Shown: positions 7,328 to 16,469 of the stretch, piece after piece | How the letters are laid out: every line of letters begins with the position of its first letter | Numbering within the stretch: position 1 is the first letter of the stretch | Source: an uncultured Acetatifactor sp. | GTDB taxonomy: Bacteria > Bacillota > Clostridia > Lachnospirales > Lachnospiraceae | DNA length: 64,000 nucleotides | Assembly (NCBI GenBank): GCA_910577235.1 | Contig: CAJTMX010000026.1 | Span: 1-64,000 of the forward strand | Reading direction: 5' to 3' | Program-made: the position numbers and the translations under genes | The notes under the pieces: generated by a model | What the model saw: only the letters and a program-made list of their open reading frames with translations | Told to the model about the DNA's origin: nothing | Databases searched by the model: none

Positions 7328-10296
7328 GCCGGGAACGGTTTCAGGCACGGGAGAAAAAGGTTCAGAAGATGGGACGGGACGGTCTGGTGGAACACAACCG
7401 CGCCACCGGCGAGGAAAAGCGCGTCAGCCAGCGCACGGCGGATGCCGCCTTTGACCGCGCCCGCCCCACGGAACGTGAGGACATCCGCCGTCCGGCAGTA
7501 CGGGGCGCAGACACCGGCAAAAAGCGGAAACAGCCCCGCCCTGCGCCGGAAACAAGGGCAGAACAGACGGAAGTGCTGCTTACGCCGGAATATCTGGCAG
7601 ACGCCACCGCCGAACCGCCGCCCGATGCCCCGGCAACCATGCGGGGCGCGGTGGATATGCCATTGCTGGATGCGCCAGCCGCCGAGGAACCCACTCCCGC
7701 GCCGGTGAGAAAACACCCCCAAAAGCGGGGGAAAACGAGCAAAAAGAAGCAAAGCACAAAATTTACGGAACACGCTGCCCGACCGGACAGTGAGGAAAAA
7801 ACGGCTATGCGCGGCGTAGAGGGCGCTCCTGCCCCAAAGCGGCGCACTTCTGAGGGCGGCTCCCGCCTGCAATTTGACAAAGAAGAACCAGCAGACACCA
7901 CCGCCGACCGCACAGCAATCAAAAAGCGGCAGGCATCAAAGCTGACGGAACACGCCGCCAAGCCAGACAGCAGGGAAACATCCTCTATGCGTGGCGCAGA
8001 CGACGCACCCGTCACAAAACGGCACATTTCCGAGGGCGGCTCCCGCCTGCGATTTGACAAAGAAGAACCGGCAGACACCACCGCTGACCGCACAGCGATC
8101 AAAAAGCGGCAAACGGCAAAGCTGGCCGAACACGCCGCTAAACCAGAGGATAAGGCAAAATCGGAGGATAAGCTAAAATCCGGCGGCAACCCAAAGGCCG
8201 GGGGAACCCGCCTGAAATTTGAGGATACCGCCAAAGATTCGGAAACTGCCGGCGATGCCGCGCCCGATGCCCCCACCCGCCAACAAAAGAAATATAACAA
8301 GGCCGTCCGCCGCACGGAACGCGCAGACCGCCGCGTGGAGCAGGCACAAATGAAGCTGCCTGCCAAGCGCCGTCTGCACATGGAGCGCCAGCCTGACGAA
8401 GCCAGCGGGAAAATGAAACGGCGGCTCCGTTTTGAGGAGGAAGTCCTGCCGGAATACCGCAGGCCCTCCCTGCTCTCCCGTGGGGCCGGCGCGGTGAAAA
8501 TGGCGGCGGTTATCAAGCTGCACAGCAAAATCCGCGAATACGAGCGCGACAACGTGGCTCTGGAATCCGCCCACAAAAGCGAACTGGTTGCCGAGCAGGG
8601 CGTGGGGCGCGTCCTGCGCTGGGAACGGAACCGCCGCCGCGCCAAGCCCTACCGCACTTTACGGAAAGCACAGCAGAAAGCGGCGCGGGCGCACACCGAC
8701 CTTGCATGGCAGACCGCCCTGCGGGATAATCCCGAACTGCAACGCAAAAACGCGCTGGCAAAATGGGTGCAGAAACAGAAAATCAAGCGGAAATACGCCC
8801 AGGCCGCCCATGAAGCCAAACAGAGCGCGAAATTTACCCAAAACGTCCTGACCGCCACCGGCAAGATTGCCCGCGCCATCGCCCAGTATGCGGCGGCGCA
8901 TAAGGCGGTCTTTCTGGCGGTTGCAATGCTGGCGCTGGTGGTGATGTTCTTTGCCACGGGCCTGACCTCCTGCACCGCCATGCTCTCCGGCTTCCAGTCC
9001 TCCTATATTTCTGCGTCCTACATGGCCGACGAGGGGGAAATCTGCCAGAGCGACCTTTACTACACCGAAAAGGAAACGGATTTACAGATTGACATTGACA
9101 ATACCGAGGAAAATTACCCCGGCTATGATGAATACCGCTACAACATCGGTGAAATCAGCCACAACCCCTATGAACTGCTGGGCTACCTTTCCACGGCGTT
9201 CAATGCCTTTACCTTTGCAGGGGTTCAGTCTGAAATCGACCGCATTTTTTCCGAGCAGTACACCCTCACCCGTGAAGTGATTGTGGAAACCCGGTACGAC
9301 GATGACGGCGACCCCTATGACTGGTACGTCCTGCAAACCACATTGACCGTGCGCCCGCTGTCTGCCGTGGCACAAAGCCATCTCTCTCCCGGCGAACAGA
9401 CCGACCGCTACGGTGTGTATATGCAGACCTACGGCAACCGGCAGGCGTTTGGGAACCCCTTTGATTTCTCATGGCTGGGGAACGTGAGCAGCGGCTACGG
9501 CTGGCGGGTACACCCCATCAGCGGGGAAAAGAGCCTGCATCGCGGCATTGACCTTGCCGTAGCGCAGGGTACGCCGATTTTGGCGGTGCAGGACGGGCGC
9601 GTGGTATCGGCTGGCGACGCGGGCAGCTACGGGCTGTGCGTGGTGATTGAGGACGATAAAGGCTACCAGTCCCGGTATGCCCACTGTTCCAGCCTAAACG
9701 TCAGCGCAGGCCAGGAAGTAAAACGCGGGGATGTGATCGCCGCCGTTGGCAGCACCGGCAACAGCACGGGGCCGCACCTGCATTTAGAGGTCATGCTAAA
9801 CGGCGAATACTTAAATCCCTATTTCTTCGTGGACAACGGCGACGATGGAACCGGCGCAATCCCCGGCACACCCGGCGGGCCGGCTATCCCGGACTATTCC
9901 GGCGAACCGATGGGGGACGGCAGCTTTGAAGCGATGCTCCATGAAGCAGAAAAATTTTTAGGATGGCCTTACGTTTGGGGCGGCAGTTCCCCCTCCACAT
10001 CCTTTGACTGCTCCGGCTATGTTTCGTGGGTCATTAACCAGTCCGGCGTGGGCAGCGTGGGACGGCAGACGGCACAGGGGCTTTATAATCTGTGTACCCC
10101 GGTATCTTCGGCAAACGCACAGCCCGGTGATTTGATTTTCTTCACCGGTACATACAGCTCTCCGGGGCCGGTCAGCCACGTTGGGATTTATGTGGGCGGC
10201 GGGCGGTTCATTCACTGCGGCGACCCGATCTCCTACGCCAATACGGGAAGCCCCTATTGGTCTGCCCATCTGTACGGATATGGGCGTCTACCCTGA
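7324..10296 (+). CDS. Membrane-anchored bifunctional cell-wall hydrolase (M23 peptidase + NlpC/P60)
   Basis: A 990-residue protein of the CD1108 type. Residues 1-520 are a highly charged cytoplasmic region with a 60-residue tandem repeat; one membrane helix lies at about 527-548; the outside part has an M23 domain (H739-x3-D743 and the HLH motif at 818-820) and an NlpC/P60 domain with catalytic C896 in DCSG, H952 in SHVG and H964. It is expected to open peptidoglycan locally for the mating channel (VirB1-like role). The start is GTG at 7324, overlapping the previous stop by 4 nt. The long intracellular repeat region is unusual for a wall hydrolase. Confidence 0.93.
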   Translation: MSRERFQAREKKVQKMGRDGLVEHNRATGEEKRVSQRTADAAFDRARPTEREDIRRPAVRGADTGKKRKQPRPAPETRAEQTEVLLTPEYLADATAEPPPDAPATMRGAVDMPLLDAPAAEEPTPAPVRKHPQKRGKTSKKKQSTKFTEHAARPDSEEKTAMRGVEGAPAPKRRTSEGGSRLQFDKEEPADTTADRTAIKKRQASKLTEHAAKPDSRETSSMRGADDAPVTKRHISEGGSRLRFDKEEPADTTADRTAIKKRQTAKLAEHAAKPEDKAKSEDKLKSGGNPKAGGTRLKFEDTAKDSETAGDAAPDAPTRQQKKYNKAVRRTERADRRVEQAQMKLPAKRRLHMERQPDEASGKMKRRLRFEEEVLPEYRRPSLLSRGAGAVKMAAVIKLHSKIREYERDNVALESAHKSELVAEQGVGRVLRWERNRRRAKPYRTLRKAQQKAARAHTDLAWQTALRDNPELQRKNALAKWVQKQKIKRKYAQAAHEAKQSAKFTQNVLTATGKIARAIAQYAAAHKAVFLAVAMLALVVMFFATGLTSCTAMLSGFQSSYISASYMADEGEICQSDLYYTEKETDLQIDIDNTEENYPGYDEYRYNIGEISHNPYELLGYLSTAFNAFTFAGVQSEIDRIFSEQYTLTREVIVETRYDDDGDPYDWYVLQTTLTVRPLSAVAQSHLSPGEQTDRYGVYMQTYGNRQAFGNPFDFSWLGNVSSGYGWRVHPISGEKSLHRGIDLAVAQGTPILAVQDGRVVSAGDAGSYGLCVVIEDDKGYQSRYAHCSSLNVSAGQEVKRGDVIAAVGSTGNSTGPHLHLEVMLNGEYLNPYFFVDNGDDGTGAIPGTPGGPAIPDYSGEPMGDGSFEAMLHEAEKFLGWPYVWGGSSPSTSFDCSGYVSWVINQSGVGSVGRQTAQGLYNLCTPVSSANAQPGDLIFFTGTYSSPGPVSHVGIYVGGGRFIHCGDPISYANTGSPYWSAHLYGYGRLP
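7741..8150 (+). repeat. 180-bp in-frame tandem repeat inside the wall-hydrolase gene
   Basis: Copies begin at 7741, 7921 and 8101 (the third is partial), each starting with a run of Lys codons and containing the EHAA, MRG and GGSRL landmarks. The period is exactly 60 codons. A more degenerate earlier unit around 7640-7720 keeps the MRG-x3-P-x-LDAP pattern. Confidence 0.85.
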
Positions 10297-10338
10297 AACA
10301 CTTTTTTCAAGTATTTTTGCCAGAAACGGAGGTATGAT

Positions 10339-11241
10339 TTGAAAATTGGACTGATTGATGTGGATTCCCACAACTGGCCGAACCTGTGCCTGATGAAGCT
10401 GTCCGCGTACCATAAGGCGCGGGGCGACCTGGTTGAGTGGTGGAACCCAGGGAACCACTACGACCTTGTCTATAAAAGCCGGGTATTCACAGATACCTAC
10501 TCGAAAGATACGATTGCCGTTACCAATGCCGATGCCGTCATTTCAGGCGGCACGGGCTACGGCATAAGGGAAAATTTACCGGATGCGGTGGAACACACCC
10601 GCCCGGACGCTTCTTTATATCCGCAGTTTTCCGATACCGCCTATGGCTTTTTGAGCCGTGGCTGTCCGCGAAACTGCGGATTCTGCATTGTCAGCGGCAA
10701 GGAGGGACGCAAAAGCCGCAAGGTAGCTGACCTGTCCGAGTTTTGGGACGGGCAGAAAGAAATCAAGCTGCTGGACGCAAACCTCCTCGCCTGCCCCGAC
10801 CATGAAGCGCTGATTTTACAGCTTGCCGAAAGCCGCGCATGGGTGGACTTTTCCCAGGGGCTTGACATCCGCCTGGTTACGCCGGACAATGTGGCGCTCT
10901 TAAACCGGGTACGCACCAAAGCGGTACATTTTGCCTGGGACAATCCAGACGAGGACTTGACCGGGCATTTTAAGCGCTTTCTGGAACTGACCGCCATTAA
11001 GAGCGACCGAAAGCGGCGCGTCTATGTCCTGACCAATTACGGCAGCACCCATGAGCAGGACTTGTACCGGGTGGAAACCCTGCGCGGCATGGGCTATGAC
11101 CCCTATGTGATGGTCTACGACCGCCCCACTGCGCCGAAAATCACCCGCCAGCTTCAGCGCTGGGTGAACAACAAGCGGATTTTTTACACTGTCAAAAACT
11201 TTTCCGATTACATTCCAAACAAAGCAGGAGGGACAGCATGA
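10339..11241 (+). CDS. Radical SAM protein of the conjugation operon
   Basis: The 300-residue protein contains the radical SAM cluster motif as C-P-R-N-C-G-F-C in RGCPRNCGFCIVSGK (about residues 109-123), which binds a 4Fe-4S cluster and S-adenosylmethionine. The N-terminal KIGLIDVDSHNWPNLCLM resembles the beginning of cobalamin-binding radical SAM proteins, though the B12 domain is short. Proteins of this kind recur in Tn1549-type elements at this position, but substrate and role are unknown. The start is TTG at 10339 after CGGAGGT. It shares an ATGA overlap with the next gene, so it is co-translated with conjugation proteins. Confidence 0.85.
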   Translation: MKIGLIDVDSHNWPNLCLMKLSAYHKARGDLVEWWNPGNHYDLVYKSRVFTDTYSKDTIAVTNADAVISGGTGYGIRENLPDAVEHTRPDASLYPQFSDTAYGFLSRGCPRNCGFCIVSGKEGRKSRKVADLSEFWDGQKEIKLLDANLLACPDHEALILQLAESRAWVDFSQGLDIRLVTPDNVALLNRVRTKAVHFAWDNPDEDLTGHFKRFLELTAIKSDRKRRVYVLTNYGSTHEQDLYRVETLRGMGYDPYVMVYDRPTAPKITRQLQRWVNNKRIFYTVKNFSDYIPNKAGGTA

Positions 11242-11486
11242 AAATTGACCGATTAAAAACCGACCTGGCGAAAGCCAAAGAAAAAGCCGCCGAGTGGCAG
11301 GCCCGTGTGCGGGACTTGGAAAAGCAGATCACCGAGCAGGAAAACCTTGAAATCTTGCAGGTGGTACGCGGCGTGGCGGCTTCGCCGGAGGAACTGCGGG
11401 GGCTGCTGGATATGATACGCGGGGCGAAGATGCCCCCGGCTGGCAATGCCCGAACTTTTGAAAACATGGATAAGGAGGAAATCTGA
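11238..11486 (+). CDS. DUF4315-family coiled-coil protein
   Basis: This 82-residue protein is a heptad-like coiled coil from residue 3 to about 38, followed by a short EELRGLLDMIRG helix, matching the DUF4315 family found in the same position in Tn1549-type elements. The start overlaps the radical SAM stop by 4 nt. No enzymatic motif is present; a scaffolding role in the transfer machinery is possible but unproven. Confidence 0.75.
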   Translation: MKIDRLKTDLAKAKEKAAEWQARVRDLEKQITEQENLEILQVVRGVAASPEELRGLLDMIRGAKMPPAGNARTFENMDKEEI

Positions 11487-11490
11487 GTAT

Positions 11491-13782
11491 ATGAATATGA
11501 AAACAAAACGCTTTCAGCGCACGGCGGCGATGCTGCTGTGCATTTTTATTTGTGCCTGGACAATGTTCCCCCTGATGGGCGCGGCCTTTGCCGCCGAAGG
11601 GCTGCATGACACCGCAGAGGCAGAAATCACCTGCTGTTGTGATATTCGCTGCACGGCGGATACCCTCAACGCAGACTGCCCGGTTTGTACGCAGGATGTG
11701 AATGCCTGCACCGGCACGGAACCGGAAGCACCCACCGAAACAGAAACACCCACCGAGCCGGAAACCACCTGCTTCTGCGATACCCGCTGCACGGCAGATA
11801 CCCTCAACGCAGACTGCCCGGTTTGTACGCAGGATGTAGCTGCCTGCACCGGCGCAGAGCCGGAAGTACCCACCGAGCCGGAAATCACCTGCTCTTGTGA
11901 TATTCGCTGCACGGCGGACACCCTCAATGCGGACTGCCCCGTCTGTGTGCAGGAGGCAGCCGCCTGCATTGGCGCGGAGCCGGAACCGCCCACGGAACCG
12001 GAACCCGTCTGCATCTGTGAAACACGGTGTACGGCAGACACGCTCCATGCAGACTGCCCCATCTGTAAGCAGGATGTAACCGGCTGCATTGGCAAAGAGC
12101 CGGAACCGCCAGCGGAGCCGGTCTGTATCTGCACCGCCCACTGTGAACCCGGCGCGGTCAATGCGGACTGTCCCGTCTGCCTGCTGAACCTGGCCGGCTG
12201 CACCGTCGAAGCCCCTGCGCCTGTCCCGGTCTGCGTCTGCGAAAACAAGTGCGAGCTTGGCGCGGTCAACCCCGACTGCCCGATCTGCAGAGCCGACCTG
12301 ACCGGCTGCACCGGCAAAGCCCCCGCGCCCATCCCGGCATCCAATCTCTCCATCAAGATTACACCGCCCTCCGGCTGGGCGACCGGCAGCGCCGCCGCCG
12401 AGTTTCGCATTACCGATGAAAACGGGAACGGCTTTGCTCTCGTTCAGGTAAAAATCGAGAAAAACGGGCAATGGCGCGATGTGACAGACAGCTTGAAGCA
12501 GAACGAAAACCGCTGGTACGGGGAAATCGACCTTTCGGAGAACTGCACCGTCTATGTCTGCGCCACCGGCCACGATGGGAAAGTTTACGAGAAATCCCGC
12601 TATATGGAGTGCTTCGACCGCACCGCGCCTACCTTACGCGCCAGCATGGACGGGCGGCTGCTCCGGGCAGAAGCCAAAGACGCCCTTTCCGGCGTGGCGG
12701 CAATCTACATTGACGGCGAGAAATACACCGATTTAACCAACGGCACACTGGACGTGCCGCTGCGGGATTTGCCCGATGATTACGAGCAGCTTTCGGTGCA
12801 GGCGGTGGACGCTGCGGGAAACAAATCAAAAATCGTGCAGGTCAAAAACCCCAACTATCAGGCGGAGGATAACAAACAGAAGCCCTCCACCGGCCAGACA
12901 CAGCCCCCGGCAACCACCGCGCCGGGTACATCCGCCACGCCTGGTACAACCACCACGCCTGCGGCTACAACACCCACAACGGGCGCGACAACCTCACCCA
13001 ACACGCAGACTACCGCCCCGGCAACAAGCGCCACAAAACCGGCTGCTGGCACGGGCAGCACAAAGCCCTCCGCTTCGGCAAGCGCCGACCCGGATGCGGA
13101 AGCAGACACCACGCCCCGCGACCCGGTTCCCCTGACTCCGGACGGCCAGGCCACGGTGCTTGATAACGCCACCAATGAGGACGGCAAGGAGTTTTACACC
13201 ATCCAGACGCCGGATGAAAACGTGTTCTACCTGATTATCGACAACCAGAGGGACACGGAAAACGTGTATTTCCTCAACGCCGTCACCGAAGCCGACCTGA
13301 TGGCGCTGGCAGTCAAGGAGGACGACGCGCCGCAGACGGACGCAATCCCCGACCCGGAGCCGGCCTGCATCTGTACGGAACAGTGCGCCGCCGGCGAGGT
13401 CAACACCGACTGCCCGGTCTGCACCCTGAACCGGAAAGACTGTACCGGAAAAGCCCCTGTGACCGATACGGAAACCGAACCCGATAAAAAGCCGGAGAAA
13501 ACGAAAAGCAGCGGTTCCGGCACACTGATTTTAGTGCTGCTTGTGGCGCTGGCGGCTGGCGGCGCGGGCTACTACTTCAAAATCTATAAGCCTAAAAAAG
13601 ACTTGGACGATGCGGAGGACTTTGACGAACTGACCGGCGGGGACGAAGAGGAAACGGTCAACGAGGACGAGGATGTGGACGCGCAGGAAGAAACCCGGCA
13701 GACGGGCTATGAGGAACCGACAGCCTATGATGAGCCGGAGGAACCGGACTATCCTGAAAACTACGGCGGGGAGGACGACTGA
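11491..13782 (+). CDS. Surface protein with seven Cys-rich repeats and DUF4366-type membrane anchor (CD1107-like)
   Basis: The 763-residue protein has a signal peptide ending near AFAAEG (residue 36), six adjacent Cys-rich repeats (C-x-C-x3-C ... DCP-V/I-C ... C, about 38 residues each), a beta-sandwich-like region (about 290-450), a Thr/Pro/Ala-rich linker, a seventh Cys repeat near residue 626, one membrane helix (about 675-697) and a very acidic cytoplasmic tail. The C-terminal part matches the DUF4366/CD1107 family of this ICE type. It is probably an exposed mating-surface protein. The start is ATG 11491 after AAGGAGGAAA. Confidence 0.85.
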   Translation: MNMKTKRFQRTAAMLLCIFICAWTMFPLMGAAFAAEGLHDTAEAEITCCCDIRCTADTLNADCPVCTQDVNACTGTEPEAPTETETPTEPETTCFCDTRCTADTLNADCPVCTQDVAACTGAEPEVPTEPEITCSCDIRCTADTLNADCPVCVQEAAACIGAEPEPPTEPEPVCICETRCTADTLHADCPICKQDVTGCIGKEPEPPAEPVCICTAHCEPGAVNADCPVCLLNLAGCTVEAPAPVPVCVCENKCELGAVNPDCPICRADLTGCTGKAPAPIPASNLSIKITPPSGWATGSAAAEFRITDENGNGFALVQVKIEKNGQWRDVTDSLKQNENRWYGEIDLSENCTVYVCATGHDGKVYEKSRYMECFDRTAPTLRASMDGRLLRAEAKDALSGVAAIYIDGEKYTDLTNGTLDVPLRDLPDDYEQLSVQAVDAAGNKSKIVQVKNPNYQAEDNKQKPSTGQTQPPATTAPGTSATPGTTTTPAATTPTTGATTSPNTQTTAPATSATKPAAGTGSTKPSASASADPDAEADTTPRDPVPLTPDGQATVLDNATNEDGKEFYTIQTPDENVFYLIIDNQRDTENVYFLNAVTEADLMALAVKEDDAPQTDAIPDPEPACICTEQCAAGEVNTDCPVCTLNRKDCTGKAPVTDTETEPDKKPEKTKSSGSGTLILVLLVALAAGGAGYYFKIYKPKKDLDDAEDFDELTGGDEEETVNEDEDVDAQEETRQTGYEEPTAYDEPEEPDYPENYGGEDD
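11632..12309 (+). repeat. Six tandem Cys-rich coding repeats (a seventh at 13366-13443)
   Basis: Each unit encodes three N-terminal Cys, then a DCPVC or DCPIC core and a final Cys about seven residues on. Units 1-4 share the TADTL core and are close to identical in DNA as well; units 5-7 use an E-x-G-x-V or A-x-G-x-V variant. High DNA identity between units 1-3 suggests recent expansion. Confidence 0.85.
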
Positions 13783-14009
13783 TGCGATTTACCAACAGCC
13801 CTTTTGAGCGGATGATGACCCAAAGGCCGTCCCCTGGCCGCGCCGCGCCTGCTTCCCCCGTCCATCCGCCCGGACATCCCTGCCACCGCTGTCCCTATGG
13901 GCTAAATGCGCCCTGCGTGGGGATATGCTACAAAAATCTGAAAAAGGAGCGTGAGAAAAATGCAACTTGTGATCGCGGAAAAACCGTCGGTAGCGATGGC
14001 TCTGTCTAA
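13782..14009 (+). CDS. Small Cys-rich conserved ICE protein
   Basis: A 75-residue basic protein beginning MRFTNSPFERMMTQRP and carrying a C-x2-C ... C-x3-C cluster (residues 34-49), possibly a small metal site. Its ATG overlaps the TGA of the surface-protein gene by one base, and its last 50 nt overlap the topB start, so it is embedded in the operon by translational coupling. I recognise similar small Cys proteins in this position in related elements but know no function. Confidence 0.6.
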   Translation: MRFTNSPFERMMTQRPSPGRAAPASPVHPPGHPCHRCPYGLNAPCVGICYKNLKKEREKNATCDRGKTVGSDGSV

Positions 14010-16077
14010 GGTATTAGACGCAAAAAGCCGGGGCGACGGTTACATGGAGGGCGGCGGCTGGCTGGTAAGCTGGTGCATCGGCCATCTGGTGGAACTTGCC
14101 CCCGCCGATGCCTACGACCCCCGCTATTCCAAATGGAACTATGCCGACCTGCCGATTTTACCGGAGCCGTGGCAGTATCAGGTGCTGCCGGACACCAAAA
14201 AGCAGTTTGAAACCTTAAAAAGCCTGATGCACCGGGCCGATGTCACCGCCTTAATCTGTGCAACGGACGCAGGGCGCGAGGGGGAACTGATTTTCCGCCT
14301 GACTTACCATCTGTGCGGCTGCACAAAGCCCGTCAAGCGGCTGTGGATTTCCTCAATGGAGGAAACCGCCATCCAGAAAGGCTTTGACCGCCTGCTGGAC
14401 GGGAAAAACTATGACAATCTCTACGCCGCCGCCCTCTGCCGCGCCAAGGCGGACTGGCTGATCGGCATCAACGGTACACGTTTGTTTACCACGCTGTACC
14501 AGGGCAAAACCCTGAACGTGGGCCGGGTGCAGACCCCGACGCTGGCGCTGTTAGCAGAACGGGAAGCCGCCATTTCCGGCTTTCGGAAAAAGAAATTTTA
14601 TACGGTGGAGCTGGAACTGGACGGATTCCATGCCGCCAGTGAACGCTTTGCATCCAAAACGGACGCAGGCAGGCTGCGTACCGGCTGTGTGGGCAAGCCT
14701 GCAACGGTACAGACGGTTTCCCAAAAGGAGAAAACCGAGCGCCCGCCCAGGCTGTACGATTTAACTACCCTCCAAAGAGAAGCAAACCGGCTGTTTGACT
14801 ACACCGCCCAGCAGACCCTTGATTATCTGCAAGCCCTCTATGAAAAGCGGCTGGCGACCTACCCACGCACGGACAGCCGGTACTTGACCGAAGATATGGC
14901 ATCAGGACTGCCCTCATTATGTCAGTCTATCGCCGCATCGCTGCCCTTTGCGGCAGATTTGTCCTTGCCGGTAAACGCTGCGCAGGTAATCGACAACAGC
15001 AAAGTCACCGACCACCATGCCATCCTGCCCACGGCAGAAACGGCAAAAACCGACCTGTCCGCGCTGCCCTCCGGGGAGAAAAACATCCTCTTTCTTGCTG
15101 CCGCCCGTCTGCTGTGCGCGGTAGGCGAACCCCATACCTATGCGGAAACTGCCGTCACGCTGGAATGTGGCGGCGCTGTCTTTTCCGCCAAAGGCAAGAC
15201 AGAAATCGCGGCGGGCTGGACGGCTTTGGAGCAGGCTTTCCATGCCACACTGAAACAGAAACCGAAGCAGGCGGAACCGTCCCCGCCGCTTCCTGCGCTC
15301 ACCGAGGGACAGAAGCTGACCGCCGAGGGCGCGTCCGTCAAAGAGGGCGCGACCTCCCCTCCGGCCCATTTTACCGAGGACACGCTGCTCTCCGCAATGG
15401 AACACGCCAGCGCGGAGGATTTTGCAAAGTTGGAGGACGTGGAGCGCAAGGGGCTTGGCACTCCGGCCACCCGCGCCGGCGTGATTGAAAAGCTGGTGCG
15501 CTCCGGCTTTGTGGAGCGGAAGAAAAAGCAGCTTCTCCCCACGGAAAAAGGCACGGAACTTATCAAGGTAATGCCCGATGCGCTGAAATCCGCCAGGCTG
15601 ACCGCTGAATGGGAGGAACGGCTGGGCGCGGTGGAGCGCGGGGAACTCTCCCCGGAGGACTTTATGGCGGGCATTTCCGCTATGCTCACCGAACTTATCA
15701 AAGGCTATCAGGGCGTGACCGTGGCAAGCGCCGCCCTGTCTGCATCCGGGCGCACGGTAATCGGTATCTGCCCCCGCTGCGGCAAAAACGTGGTGGAGGG
15801 CAAAAAGAGTTTCTTCTGCGAGGGCTGGAACGCCACGCCCCCCTGCGGCTTTGCCCTCTGGAAGAACGACCGCTTCTTTACCGGGAAGCGCAAGGAGCTG
15901 ACCCGCAAGGTTGCCGCCGCCCTGCTGAAAAACGGGCGCGTCGCCATGACCGGCCTGTTTTCCGAGAAAAAAGGCGTCCTCTATGACGCGACCGTTGTGA
16001 TGGAGGACACCGGAGAGAAATTTGTCCGCTTCAAGCTGGAATTTGACCCCAAAACCCCCAAAAAGAAAGGAAACTGA
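13960..16077 (+). CDS. topB: DNA topoisomerase III
   Basis: The 705-residue type IA topoisomerase starts with the toprim motif (IAEKPSVA), has the acidic DAGREGELI signature near residue 105, and the catalytic tyrosine Y301 in TYPRTDSRYL. A Cys-containing ribbon (CPRCG ... C ... C) lies near residue 605. It relaxes or decatenates transferred or replicating element DNA. The ATG at 13960 is 10 nt from the AAAGGAG ribosome binding site; the upstream in-frame GTG at 13951 is too close to it. Confidence 0.96.
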   Translation: MQLVIAEKPSVAMALSKVLDAKSRGDGYMEGGGWLVSWCIGHLVELAPADAYDPRYSKWNYADLPILPEPWQYQVLPDTKKQFETLKSLMHRADVTALICATDAGREGELIFRLTYHLCGCTKPVKRLWISSMEETAIQKGFDRLLDGKNYDNLYAAALCRAKADWLIGINGTRLFTTLYQGKTLNVGRVQTPTLALLAEREAAISGFRKKKFYTVELELDGFHAASERFASKTDAGRLRTGCVGKPATVQTVSQKEKTERPPRLYDLTTLQREANRLFDYTAQQTLDYLQALYEKRLATYPRTDSRYLTEDMASGLPSLCQSIAASLPFAADLSLPVNAAQVIDNSKVTDHHAILPTAETAKTDLSALPSGEKNILFLAAARLLCAVGEPHTYAETAVTLECGGAVFSAKGKTEIAAGWTALEQAFHATLKQKPKQAEPSPPLPALTEGQKLTAEGASVKEGATSPPAHFTEDTLLSAMEHASAEDFAKLEDVERKGLGTPATRAGVIEKLVRSGFVERKKKQLLPTEKGTELIKVMPDALKSARLTAEWEERLGAVERGELSPEDFMAGISAMLTELIKGYQGVTVASAALSASGRTVIGICPRCGKNVVEGKKSFFCEGWNATPPCGFALWKNDRFFTGKRKELTRKVAAALLKNGRVAMTGLFSEKKGVLYDATVVMEDTGEKFVRFKLEFDPKTPKKKGN

Positions 16078-16082
16078 CGCTT

Positions 16083-16469
16083 ATGGAAAAGAACATGAAC
16101 GCATTTAACCGCAACCTGCACAACCTCCTGGCCATCAGCGGCACGGACGCCGCTGAACTGGCGCAGGCCCTGAACGTGGAACTGCCGGAAATGAACCGCT
16201 GGCTGAACGGCTCCGCCGCGCCGGATGTGTACCAGCTTCAGGAGATCGCCAGACGGTTCGGGATGCCCTACTCCTACTTCTTTGAGAGCAGCCAGAGCCT
16301 GCCCAACGTGCCGGAAGTGGCGGCATGGCTGGGCTTGTCGGAGGAAACGGTGGAAACCCTGCTGGCAATGGCCGATACCGAGCCGGAGGAAGTCATGGAC
16401 GCGCTGGACGATGCCATTTATGCAATGGCTGCCGCTGTCCGTGCTGCGGGGGAGGTGGATACGGAATGA
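16083..16469 (+). CDS. XRE-like helix-turn-helix protein
   Basis: The 128-residue protein has an N-terminal region (residues 8-65) with the pattern of a Cro/CI helix-turn-helix (SGTDAAELAQALNVELPEMNR, then a QLQEIARRFGMPYSYFF helix) and an acidic helical C-terminal half. It may regulate transfer genes or act as a DNA-binding accessory protein. It starts 5 nt after topB and ends with an ATGA overlap to the next gene. Confidence 0.65.
   Translation: MEKNMNAFNRNLHNLLAISGTDAAELAQALNVELPEMNRWLNGSAAPDVYQLQEIARRFGMPYSYFFESSQSLPNVPEVAAWLGLSEETVETLLAMADTEPEEVMDALDDAIYAMAAAVRAAGEVDTE

Noticed and set aside
7362..8645. Long minus-strand reading frame of 427 codons opposite the wall hydrolase
   Set aside because: Ser/Arg/Ala-rich composition, caused by codon bias and the 180-bp repeat of the plus-strand gene; no ribosome binding site or homologous pattern.
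11514..12410. Minus-strand frame opposite the Cys-repeat region
   Set aside because: Its repetitive sequence mirrors the Cys repeats of the plus-strand gene.
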